DNA from: Clostridia bacterium
GTDB taxonomy: Bacteria; Bacillota; Clostridia; Lachnospirales; Lachnospiraceae
Direction: 5' to 3'
DNA: 64,000 bases
Assembly: GCA_910576205.1 (NCBI GenBank)
Contig: CAJTHL010000005.1
Coordinates: 62,001 to 126,000, forward strand
The position numbers and the translations under genes were made by a program. The notes below the pieces were generated by a model. The model did not search any database and was not told the origin of the DNA. It saw nothing but the letters and a program-made list of their open reading frames with translations. Numbering within the stretch: position 1 is the stretch's first letter; every line of letters begins with the position of its first letter. Shown piece by piece: positions 45,021 to 53,958 of this stretch.

Positions 45021-45064
45021 CCCCCTGGAGGGAAACCTAAGAACGGTTTTCATCCAGGGGTTTT
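45021..45064. terminator. Bidirectional terminator between the RACo-like gene and folD
   Basis: The stem CCCCTGG.../...CCAGGGG (about 45022-45060) with inner pairing GAAACC/GGTTTT is followed by TTTTAATTAA on the plus strand. The flanking genes converge on it. Confidence 0.8.
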
Positions 45065-45109
45065 AATTAACGGCTGATTCCTAAGACAGCTTTCCGTTTT
45101 CTTATTCCA

Positions 45110-45961
45110 CTACAGGTATTTCCGCATGGCCGCTTCTACCACATGGCCTACCAGCACAGAAGTAGTCACGCTTCCCACGCCGCCGGGAACCGGGGTAATA
45201 GCTTCCACGATGGGCTCCACCTCATCAAATTTCACGTCTCCGCAAAGCTTGCCCTCCTCGTTTACATTGATTCCCACATCGATAACAATCTGGCCCGGAG
45301 ACACATAGTCTTTGTTGACCACGCCTGCCCTGCCGGCTGCCACAATAAGAATCTCCGCCTCTCTGGTAACGCCGGGCATATCCTTGGTGCGGGTATGGCA
45401 GATAGTGACGGTGGCATTTTTCTTAATCAGCATCATGGCCGCAGGCTTTCCTACCACCAGGGAACGTCCGATGACAACGGCCTTCTTTCCGGTACAGTCA
45501 ATGCCGTAGTGATCCAGAATCTCCATACAGGCCTGGGGTGTGCAGGGCGGAAATCCCAGAGCCTTTCCGGTAAACACGCCGGACATGGAGCCGTCTGTCA
45601 TGCAGTCCACATCCTTGGCCGGATCCAGGGCGTTTTCAATCTCTGTCTGATTGAGATGCCTGGGCAGGGGGCGGAACAGCAGAACGCCATGAATCTTGTC
45701 GTCCTTATTGACCTGATCTACCGCTGCCAGCACCTGCTCCTGGGTAGCGTTCTCCGGAAGCAGAATCTTCGTGCAGGCCACCCCAAGAGTTTCGCAACGT
45801 TTTGTTGCGCCCCTCTCATAAGAGATATCGCTCTCGTTTTCGCCTACCCGGATAATGGCCAGGGTGGGGTTAATCCCTTTTTCCTGGAGGGTGGCCACAT
45901 TCGCCTTAATGCGCTCGTTCAGCGCTGCCGTAACTTCTTTGCCTAATAATTGTTTTGCCAT
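45110..45961 (-). CDS. folD: Bifunctional methylenetetrahydrofolate dehydrogenase/cyclohydrolase FolD
   Basis: FolD interconverts methylene-, methenyl- and formyl-THF. The 283-residue protein has SYERGATKRCETLGV near 48 (with the usual Tyr), GVLLFRPLPRHLNQ near 92, and the NAD(P)-binding GRSLVVGKPAAMMLIKKNAT near 168 and TPVPGGVGSVTTSVLVGH near 260. The start MAKQLLGK has AAAGG eight bases upstream; a longer frame is unsupported. It follows fchA and fhs in one leftward one-carbon operon. Confidence 0.94.
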   Translation of the reverse strand: MAKQLLGKEVTAALNERIKANVATLQEKGINPTLAIIRVGENESDISYERGATKRCETLGVACTKILLPENATQEQVLAAVDQVNKDDKIHGVLLFRPLPRHLNQTEIENALDPAKDVDCMTDGSMSGVFTGKALGFPPCTPQACMEILDHYGIDCTGKKAVVIGRSLVVGKPAAMMLIKKNATVTICHTRTKDMPGVTREAEILIVAAGRAGVVNKDYVSPGQIVIDVGINVNEEGKLCGDVKFDEVEPIVEAITPVPGGVGSVTTSVLVGHVVEAAMRKYL

Positions 45962-46063
45962 AACTGAAACCTTTCTTTCCTTTTCATTTCGCAAGTGTCC
46001 GTAAATCCTCCTGTACATGGTACAGACTGTTTTAAAGCTCCGTAAGCTTCTGCCTGCTGTCTT

Positions 46064-46693
46064 TTAGCGCAGCCGGCCTTCCACACCTGCAAATACCTCG
46101 TCTGCAATCTTTGTGTATTTCCCGATCATGGCGTCCGCCTTGGCGTTAAGCTTGGCCGCATACTCTTTGTCCGCCATGGATTTCGTATTAATAAATACGT
46201 TTAAGGATGCTCCCAGAAGAGCCGCTTTGCAGAAAGCCACGCCCACGCCTGCGTCGCTGATGGCCAGAGCGGAGCCCTTAGCCGCGAATTCCACAATAAT
46301 ATCAATGGCTTCACAGCATTTCTCCATGATTTCCATGGGAACCGAGCAGGCGTCCTTCAGCACAACGGCCATAACGCGTGCCTTCTCAGCCTTCTCCTCC
46401 TCCGTCTCCCTGGGCATGCCATATGCCTTTGAGAGGGGCTCGAAAACCTCCGCGTCACGCTCAATAAGGCGCAGAAAATCTGCCTGCAAAGCCGTAGCCT
46501 TCTCTTTGAGGGCGTACATTTCCTCCTCCACGTCGGCGTATTTCTTCTTGCCCACAGTCAGGCTTCCCACCATATTTCCAAGAGCCATGCCTACCGCCCC
46601 CACCAGGGCAGACGCGCCGCCGCCGCCGGGAACCGGGGCTTTAGAGGCCAGAACCTCCACAAATTCGTCACATCTGGTTGTTGAAAATCCCAT
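46064..46693 (-). CDS. fchA: Methenyltetrahydrofolate cyclohydrolase (cyclodeaminase family) FchA
   Basis: The 209-residue helical protein has the formiminotransferase-cyclodeaminase fold: LASKAPVPGGGGASALVGAV near 15-34, MALGNMVGSLTVGKKKY near 36-52, and a C-terminal SDAGVGVAFCKAALLGASLN segment. It converts methenyl-THF to formyl-THF, overlapping in part with FolD. The start MGFSTTRCDEF is preferred, as the longer frame upstream crosses what appears to be a repeat remnant. Confidence 0.9.
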   Translation of the reverse strand: MGFSTTRCDEFVEVLASKAPVPGGGGASALVGAVGMALGNMVGSLTVGKKKYADVEEEMYALKEKATALQADFLRLIERDAEVFEPLSKAYGMPRETEEEKAEKARVMAVVLKDACSVPMEIMEKCCEAIDIIVEFAAKGSALAISDAGVGVAFCKAALLGASLNVFINTKSMADKEYAAKLNAKADAMIGKYTKIADEVFAGVEGRLR

Positions 46694-46716
46694 GCTAACA
46701 TTTCCTTTCTGTCTTA

Positions 46717-46740
46717 AAGTTCCGCATCTATGCTGTTTAA
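46717..46740 (-). repeat. Possible micro-remnant of the palindromic leader repeat upstream of fchA
   Basis: On the minus strand the sequence reads AACAGCAT followed directly by AGATGCGGAACT, i.e. the two ends of the larger repeat (AACAGCATC... and ...AGATGCGGTACT) joined without the middle. It has the same orientation and gene-proximal position as the full copies. It is short enough to be chance. Confidence 0.4.
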
Positions 46741-46894
46741 AGTTCTTCCTATTTGCCGTCAGAACCCGCAAGAAGGAAGAGCCGCCTTTTGGCTCTTCCC
46801 ACTGCTTTTCTGCTTATGGGCACATTGCCCTCTGCGCATTTACTTCTTTAACATACCGGTTTCAGATCCCTTTCCATCCCCGCATGTTTCTGTT

Positions 46895-48580
46895 TTAAAA
46901 CAGGCCGGTGATCTTGCCGGTCTCATCCACATCAATCTTAGTGGCAGCCGGTACCTTGGGCAGACCAGGCATGGTCATAATCTCGCCCGTCAGAGCTACG
47001 ATAAAGCCTGCGCCTGCGGAAATCTTCAGATTGCGTACGGTTACCTCAAAGTCTGTGGGAGCGCCAAGCTTGGTCTGATCGTCTGTGAGGCTGTACTGGG
47101 TCTTTGCCACGCAGATGGGACAGTTTCCGAATCCGAGAGCCTCCAGCTCTTTCGCCTGCTTCTGGGCATTTGCCGTGAGAACAGCTCTCTTGCCGCCGTA
47201 AATCTTCTGTACGATGGCGTTAAGCTTATCCTCGATACTTCCCTCCAGCTCATAGGAGAAGGTAAAGTCATTGGGCTCCTCTACCAGACGGATCACTTCC
47301 TCAGCCAGTTTTTTGCCGCCTTCGCCGCCCTTTGCCCATACCTCGGACAGAGCCACATTTACACCAAGCTCTTTACATTTTGCCTCCACCAGGTCAAGCT
47401 CTGCCTTGGTGTCTGTGGGGAACGCGTTGATGGCGACCACGCAGGGAAGCTTGTACACGTTCTTAATGTTGCTCACATGCTTTAACAGGTTGGGAAGACC
47501 TGCTTCCAGAGCTGTGAGATTCTCGTTGTTTAAGTCTGCCTTGGCTACGCCGCCATTGTATTTCAGCGCACGCACGGTAGCCACGATAACTACTGCGTTG
47601 GGGGTAAGGCCTGCCATACGGCACTTGATATCCAGGAATTTCTCTGCACCCAGGTCCGCGCCAAAGCCCGCCTCTGTAATGGTGTAGTCAGCCAGCTTCA
47701 TGGCCATCCTGGTAGCTGTCACGGAGTTGCAGCCGTGAGCGATATTTGCGAAAGGTCCTCCATGGACGATTGCCGGCACATGCTCCAGAGTCTGTACCAG
47801 GTTGGGCTTTAAGGCATCTTTCAGAAGCGCTGCCATTGCGCCCTCCGCATGGAGATCGCCTGCGGTAACGGGTTTCTGCTCGGAAGCCTTTCCATAGGTG
47901 TAGCCTACGATAATACGGGCCAGTCTCTTCTTCAGATCAGTGATATCGCTTGCCAGACAGAGCACTGCCATAATCTCGGAGGCAACGGTAATGTCATAGC
48001 CGTCCTCTCTGGGCATACCGTTTGTCTTGCCGCCAAGACCGTCCACTACGTTGCGGAGCTGGCGGTCGTTCATATCCACACATCTTCTCCAGGTGATCTT
48101 TCTGGGGTCGATATTCAGCTCATTTCCCTGGAAAATATGGTTGTCAATCATAGCAGCCAGCAGGTTGTTGGCCGCGCCGATGGCATGAAAGTCGCCGGTA
48201 AAATGAAGGTTGATGTCTTCCATGGGAACTACCTGTGCGTATCCGCCGCCGGCCGCTCCGCCCTTAACGCCAAACACAGGTCCCAGGGACGGCTCGCGAA
48301 GGGCAACCATAACTTTCTTGCCAAGCTTCTGCATACCGTCTGCCAGTCCTACGGTAGTGGTCGTCTTTCCCTCTCCTGCGGGGGTGGGGTTAATGGCCGT
48401 CACCAGAATCAGCTTTCCGTCTTTGGCATCCGTCTCATTCAGCAGATTGTAATCGATCTTTGCCTTATACTTGCCGTACTGCTCCAGATATTTGTCCTCA
48501 ATACCTGCTTTTTTGGCAATCTCTGTAATCGGCTGCATTTCTGTTTCCTGTGCGATTTCAATGTCTGATTTGAATCCCAT
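46895..48580 (-). CDS. fhs: Formate-tetrahydrofolate ligase
   Basis: The enzyme makes 10-formyl-THF from formate, THF and ATP. The 561-residue protein has the nucleotide loop [19 protein letters not shown] near 66-84, [20 protein letters not shown] near 109, the [20 protein letters not shown] segment near 131 and the C-terminal [18 protein letters not shown]. It is first of the fhs-fchA-folD set, the methyl-branch enzymes used for purine synthesis or acetogenic-type C1 flow. The start has GGAAGGAG upstream. Confidence 0.96.
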   Translation of the reverse strand: MGFKSDIEIAQETEMQPITEIAKKAGIEDKYLEQYGKYKAKIDYNLLNETDAKDGKLILVTAINPTPAGEGKTTTTVGLADGMQKLGKKVMVALREPSLGPVFGVKGGAAGGGYAQVVPMEDINLHFTGDFHAIGAANNLLAAMIDNHIFQGNELNIDPRKITWRRCVDMNDRQLRNVVDGLGGKTNGMPREDGYDITVASEIMAVLCLASDITDLKKRLARIIVGYTYGKASEQKPVTAGDLHAEGAMAALLKDALKPNLVQTLEHVPAIVHGGPFANIAHGCNSVTATRMAMKLADYTITEAGFGADLGAEKFLDIKCRMAGLTPNAVVIVATVRALKYNGGVAKADLNNENLTALEAGLPNLLKHVSNIKNVYKLPCVVAINAFPTDTKAELDLVEAKCKELGVNVALSEVWAKGGEGGKKLAEEVIRLVEEPNDFTFSYELEGSIEDKLNAIVQKIYGGKRAVLTANAQKQAKELEALGFGNCPICVAKTQYSLTDDQTKLGAPTDFEVTVRNLKISAGAGFIVALTGEIMTMPGLPKVPAATKIDVDETGKITGLF

Positions 48581-48981
48581 TAGAAAAATCTCCTTCCTTA
48601 TTTACCATATGTATGGCGTCTCTCCCAACATTGTGGTCTTTTTAACAAGCCCGGGCATTCCTTCTATCCCCTTGCCATATGTACATTATACGGAGGAATC
48701 CGGAATCCGGCAATCCTACAGTTTGTCTGATGTTTGATATTATTTTAACAAACTAAATCGCAAAAATTCTCACTGTTTTTTCAGAGGAAAGGAAATATAT
48801 TTCTCCAAACCAGACATTTTTTTCCGGTTTACTCCTTTTTATTTTTACATTATTTTCCTTATATGGAAAGCCATGCTCCTACACCTGGATTTTTTTATCA
48901 TACAATCTGTTGGAAAAAGGGAATTTTTTCACATTTTCCATGAAATTTTTTTCTGCTTCTCTTTCGAGTTTGGGATTTTTT
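48581..48981. other. 400-bp AT-rich intergenic region upstream of fhs
   Basis: No coding frame or RNA gene is recognised. The region is AT-rich with several runs of T. It contains an imperfect inverted repeat around 48721-48755 (GTTTGTC... and ...ACAAAC) of the kind found in operators, and it must carry the fhs promoter. I could not match it to the tetrahydrofolate riboswitch pattern. Confidence 0.5.
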
Positions 48982-49677
48982 TCACAATGCGGACTGATCC
49001 AGAAACTGGGCGGGCGTCTGTCCCGTGTACCGCTTGAAATATTTATAAAAATTATTCAGACTGCCGTAGCCCACCTGGTAAGCCGCCTCCTGGATATCGC
49101 ATTTCCGGCTTTTCAGCAGGCTGCAGGCCTCCTCAATGCGAAGCTCATGGACATAGGACAAAATAGTGGTGTCCATGTATTTCTTGAAAAGCCTGGACAG
49201 GTGGTTTTCCGTGCTGTAGGTCACCCGGGCCAGATCCTCCAGCCCCATCCCCTCCCGGTAGTGGGCGTGGATGTATTCCAGCATTAGGTTTACCGTCTCA
49301 TTGGAGGTGAAATTCCAGCCCACGGCCCTGGTGATGGCCGTGCGAAGCTGCTCAAAGTCTATGGGTTTGGGCAGAATGTCGCACACTCCCAGGCGAAGGG
49401 CCTGCTGGGCGTTCTGAAAAGAGGCAAAGGCCGTCATAATTATAATTTTTGCCTCGCTTGTGCCTGCGATCTCCTCTATAACCTGAAATCCGTTAAGGCC
49501 CGGCATGTTAATATCCAGAAAGACAAGCCGGGGATCCAGCTCCCGGATCAGCCTGACCGCCTCCCTGCCGTCCTGGGCATACCCGGCGATCTCCAGCGGA
49601 AGATTCTCCCCCTCCAGAAAATGGCTGATGATGTTTCTGGTGGCTGGCTCATCATCGCAAATAATCGTCTTTATCAT
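48982..49677 (-). CDS. AraC-type two-component response regulator
   Basis: The 231-residue protein has a receiver domain (acidic DDE near 8-10, phospho-acceptor Asp in LVFLDINMPGLNG near 53, LPKPIDF near 103) directly joined to an AraC helix-turn-helix pair (about 130-231; LEDLARVTYSTENHLSRLFK, QEAAYQVGYGSLNNFYKYFK). Unlike the 534-residue regulator at 23 kb, it lacks a middle region. Its ATG shares a base with the kinase stop (TAATG). The frame can be read upstream only through a repeat remnant. Confidence 0.9.
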   Translation of the reverse strand: MIKTIICDDEPATRNIISHFLEGENLPLEIAGYAQDGREAVRLIRELDPRLVFLDINMPGLNGFQVIEEIAGTSEAKIIIMTAFASFQNAQQALRLGVCDILPKPIDFEQLRTAITRAVGWNFTSNETVNLMLEYIHAHYREGMGLEDLARVTYSTENHLSRLFKKYMDTTILSYVHELRIEEACSLLKSRKCDIQEAAYQVGYGSLNNFYKYFKRYTGQTPAQFLDQSAL

Positions 49678-51293
49678 TACCTGTCTCCTATTCCAGTACC
49701 GCACTCATCCGGCTCTTCATCTGCCGGGACGAAGGGCATCCGGATCGTGAAGCACATGCCCTCTTTGTCTCCGGGCAGGATTTCCGTCCAAAAGGCGTCC
49801 CCGTAAGCGGCGCGAAGCTTCTCATATACCATGGACAGGCCGTGGGAATTGCCGCTTTGCATCTGCATCCGGATGGCATGGCTTTGTTCCCGGGTTACAG
49901 GGGGACCGCTGTTTCGTATGGAAACCCACAGCCTTCCCCGGGCTTCTCCCTCCTGGGGTTCCTTCTTTAGAGCCCGGATTTCCAACCGCTTCTCTTTCTG
50001 GCCGGAAAATCCATGGGTGAAGGCATTTTCCACGATGGGCTGCAGGAAATTGAAGGGCACCGCCCCGTCTCCCGCCTCCTCCTCCATCTGGATGGTAAAT
50101 GTAAGGTCTTCCGGATAGCGGAGCCTTTGCAGCTTTAAATACGCCTTCAGGTAATCCATCTCCATCCGAAGGGGCACCTGGCTGTTCTGTATCCGCACAG
50201 AGTAGCGCAGCATCTTGGACAAATCAATAATGGACTGGTACAGAGACATTCCCCCGCTTTCCAGGGCCATGGCCGCCATGCTGTTCAGCGTGTTGAACAG
50301 GAAATGATTATTAATTTTCAGATTGGTGACCGTGTGCTCTGTGGTGCGCAGATGATCCTCCAGCAGCCGCTGGGTATCCAGGGAGTGGCTTAAGCTCTTC
50401 TCCTTTTCCAGGAGCTCCCGGCGGGACTGATCGTACTCGCAGAAGTTCCTAAGGGCCCGGGCCACCTTACGCAGAAGCTGCAACAGGCCAAAGGCGCTGC
50501 TGTCCGGAGTGTCAAAACCGTTCTCGGAGGCCACAGAAGCATAAGCTTCCCGGTTTATGGAAGCGGCGCCTTCCACCACCTGCGGCTGGGCCGGGGATTC
50601 TCCCCTGTCCCCGGCAAACCGTCCATGGCTCTGCCGGATATATCCCCCCTGGATGTATCCCAGAAGCTGCTCCTCCCAGAGTATGGGCACCTGGAAAATG
50701 GTCCATCCATAGGGACATACAAAGGTGTTTTCCGATGTCTCTCCCCCTCCTGTGGCCTGTTTCAGACAGGGGCAGGCGTTTGTTTTGAGAATGCCGCAGG
50801 TTTTCTCACAGAAGGTGGGAAAGGAGCTGCTTTTTATCATAACCTGTCCGCTGGCCCCCCGGATTACAAAGGACATATTTACCTTTAGAAACTGGGGACG
50901 CACAGCCTCGATGGCCGCGTAGAGGCGGTGCTGGGTCTCCACGGAATCCGCTCCCGCCTTGTCGATGAGATTATCCGGGTCTATGGACACCGGGCTGGAA
51001 GCCATCAGGTGAATCACCGGGCTCTCCCCCTGGTTCACAAATTCATGGGTACAGCCCGCAGGCATGTAAAAAATAGCCCCAGGCTCAAATTTCTGGGGCT
51101 TTCCGTTGATATAACCGGTTCCACGCCCTTCCAGCACATAGACAAACTGCTCCTCGTAGTGTACGTGGGGCAGCATGGTTTTTCCAGGGTCTATATACAC
51201 TTTTCCCACATGGAGGGAAGCCTCGTTTCCCTCCATGGCATTTTCCGGCTCCATCCATTCGATGTAACCCCAGTCCATCTTCTGCACACGCAT
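49677..51293 (-). CDS. Cupin-PocR-histidine kinase fusion
   Basis: The 538-residue protein has no membrane segment. Residues about 1-110 form a cupin (KTMLPHVHYEEQFVYVLEG, PGAIFYMPAGCTHEF). About 135-245 resemble the PocR ligand-binding domain (FCEKTCGILKTNACPC, FVCPYGWTIFQVPILWEEQL). A coiled coil (300-350) follows, then a YesM/LytS-type kinase (NLKINNHFLFNTLNSMAAMA, PFNFLQPIVENAFTHGFSGQ, HGLSMVYEKLRAAYG). A soluble small-molecule sensor is implied. The C-terminal GTGIGDR is encoded by the tail of a repeat remnant. The start MRVQKMDW has AAGGAA eight bases upstream. Confidence 0.82.
   Translation of the reverse strand: MRVQKMDWGYIEWMEPENAMEGNEASLHVGKVYIDPGKTMLPHVHYEEQFVYVLEGRGTGYINGKPQKFEPGAIFYMPAGCTHEFVNQGESPVIHLMASSPVSIDPDNLIDKAGADSVETQHRLYAAIEAVRPQFLKVNMSFVIRGASGQVMIKSSSFPTFCEKTCGILKTNACPCLKQATGGGETSENTFVCPYGWTIFQVPILWEEQLLGYIQGGYIRQSHGRFAGDRGESPAQPQVVEGAASINREAYASVASENGFDTPDSSAFGLLQLLRKVARALRNFCEYDQSRRELLEKEKSLSHSLDTQRLLEDHLRTTEHTVTNLKINNHFLFNTLNSMAAMALESGGMSLYQSIIDLSKMLRYSVRIQNSQVPLRMEMDYLKAYLKLQRLRYPEDLTFTIQMEEEAGDGAVPFNFLQPIVENAFTHGFSGQKEKRLEIRALKKEPQEGEARGRLWVSIRNSGPPVTREQSHAIRMQMQSGNSHGLSMVYEKLRAAYGDAFWTEILPGDKEGMCFTIRMPFVPADEEPDECGTGIGDR
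49680..49696 (-). repeat. Tail remnant of the palindromic leader repeat
   Basis: Only the gene-proximal end is left, TGCGGTACTGGAATAGGAGA, placed as in the full copies directly before the response-regulator start. It is read as the last codons of the kinase. Confidence 0.6.
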
Positions 51294-51361
51294 GGATATG
51301 GTTCCTTTCCAGATATTTTCTTCTTCCCGCCGCCTTGTCCCATATTTCCGGAAAAAAAGCC

Positions 51362-51907
51362 CTACAGCCGGAGCTCCTCTTTCGTCTCCCTGACATAAGG
51401 CTTTCCGTCCCTGCATCCATAGGAGACACGGATGCCCAGATCCATGTACACCATCTCCGCCTCAAAGTCCGCAGGCTCGCTCTCCAGCAACAGTTCGCAG
51501 AGAGACTCTGCCGCCTCCTCAATGCCTTCTGTCTGGGTATCTCCTCCGATGGCCGCCCCGGAGGGCCCCTGGTAAGCGGTCAGCAGGTATTCCCGGCCCT
51601 CCTCATCCACCGCGCGGATAAGATACTCATAGGCCGCCTCATAATCCTCAGATTCCCACAAGGGTTCCCCAAAAAGCGCCAGAAGAGCCCCCCGGAACCG
51701 GGCGTCTGTCTCCAGGCTTACCTGGGGCGGGCCATACACATGAGAGGTCCCCGCCATAGCCTCCAGATCCTTCATGGATTCCGCCCGCCAAAAGGTATAC
51801 TCCCCCACATGGCGTCCTGGCTTCCAGTTATGTACAATGCAGATGGCCACGCTCAGGGCTATCATGACAATGAGAAAATAGTTTTGTTTTTTCCTGTGGG
51901 AACGCAT
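51362..51907 (-). CDS. Membrane-anchored protein of unknown function
   Basis: The 181-residue product has a basic start (RSHRKKQ), one hydrophobic segment (NYFLIVMIALSVAICIVHNW) and an outer domain of about 150 acidic residues with no motif I know. The start has AGGAG six bases upstream; an upstream in-frame start would overlap the leuC end. It lies between leuC and the cupin kinase in the same direction. Confidence 0.7.
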   Translation of the reverse strand: MRSHRKKQNYFLIVMIALSVAICIVHNWKPGRHVGEYTFWRAESMKDLEAMAGTSHVYGPPQVSLETDARFRGALLALFGEPLWESEDYEAAYEYLIRAVDEEGREYLLTAYQGPSGAAIGGDTQTEGIEEAAESLCELLLESEPADFEAEMVYMDLGIRVSYGCRDGKPYVRETKEELRL

Positions 51908-51944
51908 AATCAACTCCTGTTTCAGGTTCCTCGTACCTGTCAAA

Positions 51945-53192
51945 TCAGAATCCGGCCTCCGCAATCTGCCCGGCCACAGCGCTGGCCGCCGCGGTCCTGG
52001 GAGAAGCCAGGAAAATCTCTACCCTGGAGGTTCCCATTCTCCCCAGGAAATTCCGGTTGTTGGTGGCTACCACCCGCTCCCCGTCTGTGAGAATGCCTCC
52101 TGTCCTGCCGCAGCACAGACCGCAGCCGGGATGGGTTATGATGGCTCCGGCTTCTGCCAGAATGGACAGGGTTCCGTTTTCCGCCGCCTCCTGATAGACC
52201 TTACGGCTGGCAGGGGTGACGATAAGCTTTACAAAAGGAGCCACCTTTTTCCCCTTTAAAATCTCTGCTGCCGCCATAAGATCCTCCAGCCGGCCGTTTG
52301 TGCAGGAACCGATAAATACCTGGTCAATGGGAAGGCCTTTAAGCTCTTTTACGGGTTTTATATTATCCACCTGGGACGGACACGCCAGAACCGGCACCAG
52401 ATCTTCCGCCCGGTAGGTGATTTCCCTCACATAGGAAGCGTCCCTGTCGGCTGCCAGTGCCTTCTGCTCTTTTGTCAATTCTGTTTCACAGTAGGCAGCC
52501 GTCTTTTCATCCGGCGCAAAGAGGGCGCATTTCGCCCCTGCCTCTATGGCCATGTTTGCCATGGTCATTCTGCTGGCAATGCTCATTTCCTCCACGGTGT
52601 CCCCGGCAAATTCCAGGGCCTTGTAGGTGGCGCCGTCTGCCCCCAGATCCCCGATAAGCCGCAGAATGATATCCTTGGAGGTAACATTCTCCGGCATTTT
52701 TCCCGTGACAGTCACCTTTATGGTTTCCGGAACCCTGATCCACATGGTTCCCGTCCCCAGGATGCTGGCCATCTCCGTGTAACCGATGCCGGAGGAAAAC
52801 GCCCCCACGCAGCCGTAGGTGGTGGTATGACTGTCCGTGCCGAACACCACGTCCCCGGGCTTCACATAGCCCGCCTCCGGCATAAGCTGATGGCAGATGC
52901 CGTCGGAGCGGTGTACATGGGTAAGCCCGTATTTTTCCACAAAGGCATTTCCCACCTGGAAATGGCGGGTGTCGTCCACCTGACTGGCCGGAACCAGATG
53001 GTCGTAGATCAGCACCACCTTGTCCGGGTCCCACAGCCTCTGAAAGCCCATCTCCTCAAATTTTTCCGCCACAAAAGGAATGAAAATATCATGAATCATC
53101 ACACGGTCTGCAAATACCGTCACAATATCCCCGGGCTTTACCGCCTTCCCCACATTCCTCTCTATGATTTTCTCTATCATTGTCGCGCTCAT
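51945..53192 (-). CDS. leuC: Aconitase/3-isopropylmalate dehydratase-type large subunit, copy 1
   Basis: The 415-residue protein has the three cluster-binding Cys: GSCTNGRLEDL near 299 and GCGLCCGRTG near 359. Substrate-loop and fold segments are also present (HRSDGICHQLMPEAGYV, VFGTDSHTTTYGCVGAFSSG). The family includes isopropylmalate, homoaconitate, citramalate and dimethylmalate isomerases, so leucine synthesis is likely but not proven. ATG 53192 is chosen for GGAGGG nine bases upstream. It is paired with the small subunit upstream at 53230-53721. Confidence 0.85.
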   Translation of the reverse strand: MSATMIEKIIERNVGKAVKPGDIVTVFADRVMIHDIFIPFVAEKFEEMGFQRLWDPDKVVLIYDHLVPASQVDDTRHFQVGNAFVEKYGLTHVHRSDGICHQLMPEAGYVKPGDVVFGTDSHTTTYGCVGAFSSGIGYTEMASILGTGTMWIRVPETIKVTVTGKMPENVTSKDIILRLIGDLGADGATYKALEFAGDTVEEMSIASRMTMANMAIEAGAKCALFAPDEKTAAYCETELTKEQKALAADRDASYVREITYRAEDLVPVLACPSQVDNIKPVKELKGLPIDQVFIGSCTNGRLEDLMAAAEILKGKKVAPFVKLIVTPASRKVYQEAAENGTLSILAEAGAIITHPGCGLCCGRTGGILTDGERVVATNNRNFLGRMGTSRVEIFLASPRTAAASAVAGQIAEAGF

Positions 53193-53229
53193 TGCCGCTA
53201 TCCCTCCATCTTTTCCCAAGCCCCCGTCT

Positions 53230-53721
53230 TTAATCCAATCCGTTTAATTTCCGCATTGCCTTTACCAGGCCCCCGGCCTTGATGATGCCCACCAGATTTT
53301 CCGGGAGGGATACGATTGGGTAGTCTTTCCCGTTGTGGGAAATGGCCTGGTTTACTGTGACCGTGATCTGATCCCCCTCCGCTACCACCTCCTGAACCCT
53401 GTCGTTTTCAATCAGCAACAGGCCGTTGTTGATGGCGTTCCGGAAAAAGATGCGGGCGTAGGATCTGGCGATAATACAGCGGATTCCCAGGGCCTTTATT
53501 ACCTCCGGCGCCTGCTCCCGGGAGGAGCCGCAGCCGAAATTTTTACCGGCCACCAGGATATCCCCTTCCTGGATTTTTCCGGCCAGCTCCGGCCGCAGGG
53601 GAGAAAACGCGTAGGGCTTCATGTCCTGGACGGTTTTCAGCGCCAGGTATTCCGTGGGGATAATGATGTCCGTGTCGATGTCATCCCCTAATACCCAGAC
53701 AGTTCCAGTAAATTTTTCCAT
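53230..53721 (-). CDS. leuD: 3-isopropylmalate dehydratase-type small subunit, copy 1
   Basis: The 163-residue swivel-domain protein has LGDDIDTDIIIPTEYL near 11, the substrate-recognition GKNFGCGSSREQAPEVIKAL near 58 and SYARIFFRNAINNGLL near 86. It pairs with the large subunit 37 bases downstream. Its ribosome-binding site is the AGGAGG end of the repeat array at 53736-53945. Confidence 0.86.
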   Translation of the reverse strand: MEKFTGTVWVLGDDIDTDIIIPTEYLALKTVQDMKPYAFSPLRPELAGKIQEGDILVAGKNFGCGSSREQAPEVIKALGIRCIIARSYARIFFRNAINNGLLLIENDRVQEVVAEGDQITVTVNQAISHNGKDYPIVSLPENLVGIIKAGGLVKAMRKLNGLD

Positions 53722-53735
53722 AGTAGACCTCCTAT

Positions 53736-53945
53736 TCCAGTACCGCATCTTCCCTCCCAGCCCTCCTGTACTGGAAGAATTTCCGGCCGCTTTGCGTCCA
53801 TAAATCCTTCCCGGGCTGTTCGGGCAGATGCTGTTTTCCAGTACCGCATCTTCCCTCCCAGCCCTCCTGTACTGGAAGAATTTCCGGCCGCTTTGCGTCC
53901 ATAAATCCTTCCCGGGCTGTTCGGGCAGATGCTGTTTTCCAGTCC
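53736..53945 (-). repeat. Palindromic leader repeat, two identical tandem units, between the two leuCD-type pairs
   Basis: Units start at 53745 and 53846 (period 101) and appear identical over their full length, which points to a recent duplication. Each runs from GCATCTTCCC to GGGCAGATGC. A partial joining sequence (TTTTCCAGTCC) follows on the far side toward leuC copy 2. Confidence 0.88.
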
Positions 53946-53958
53946 TGTTTCTGGTATT

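Noticed and set aside
48581..48760. Tetrahydrofolate riboswitch upstream of fhs
   Set aside because: I looked for the conserved core and pairing pattern in the leader and did not find it. A covariance-model search would be decisive.
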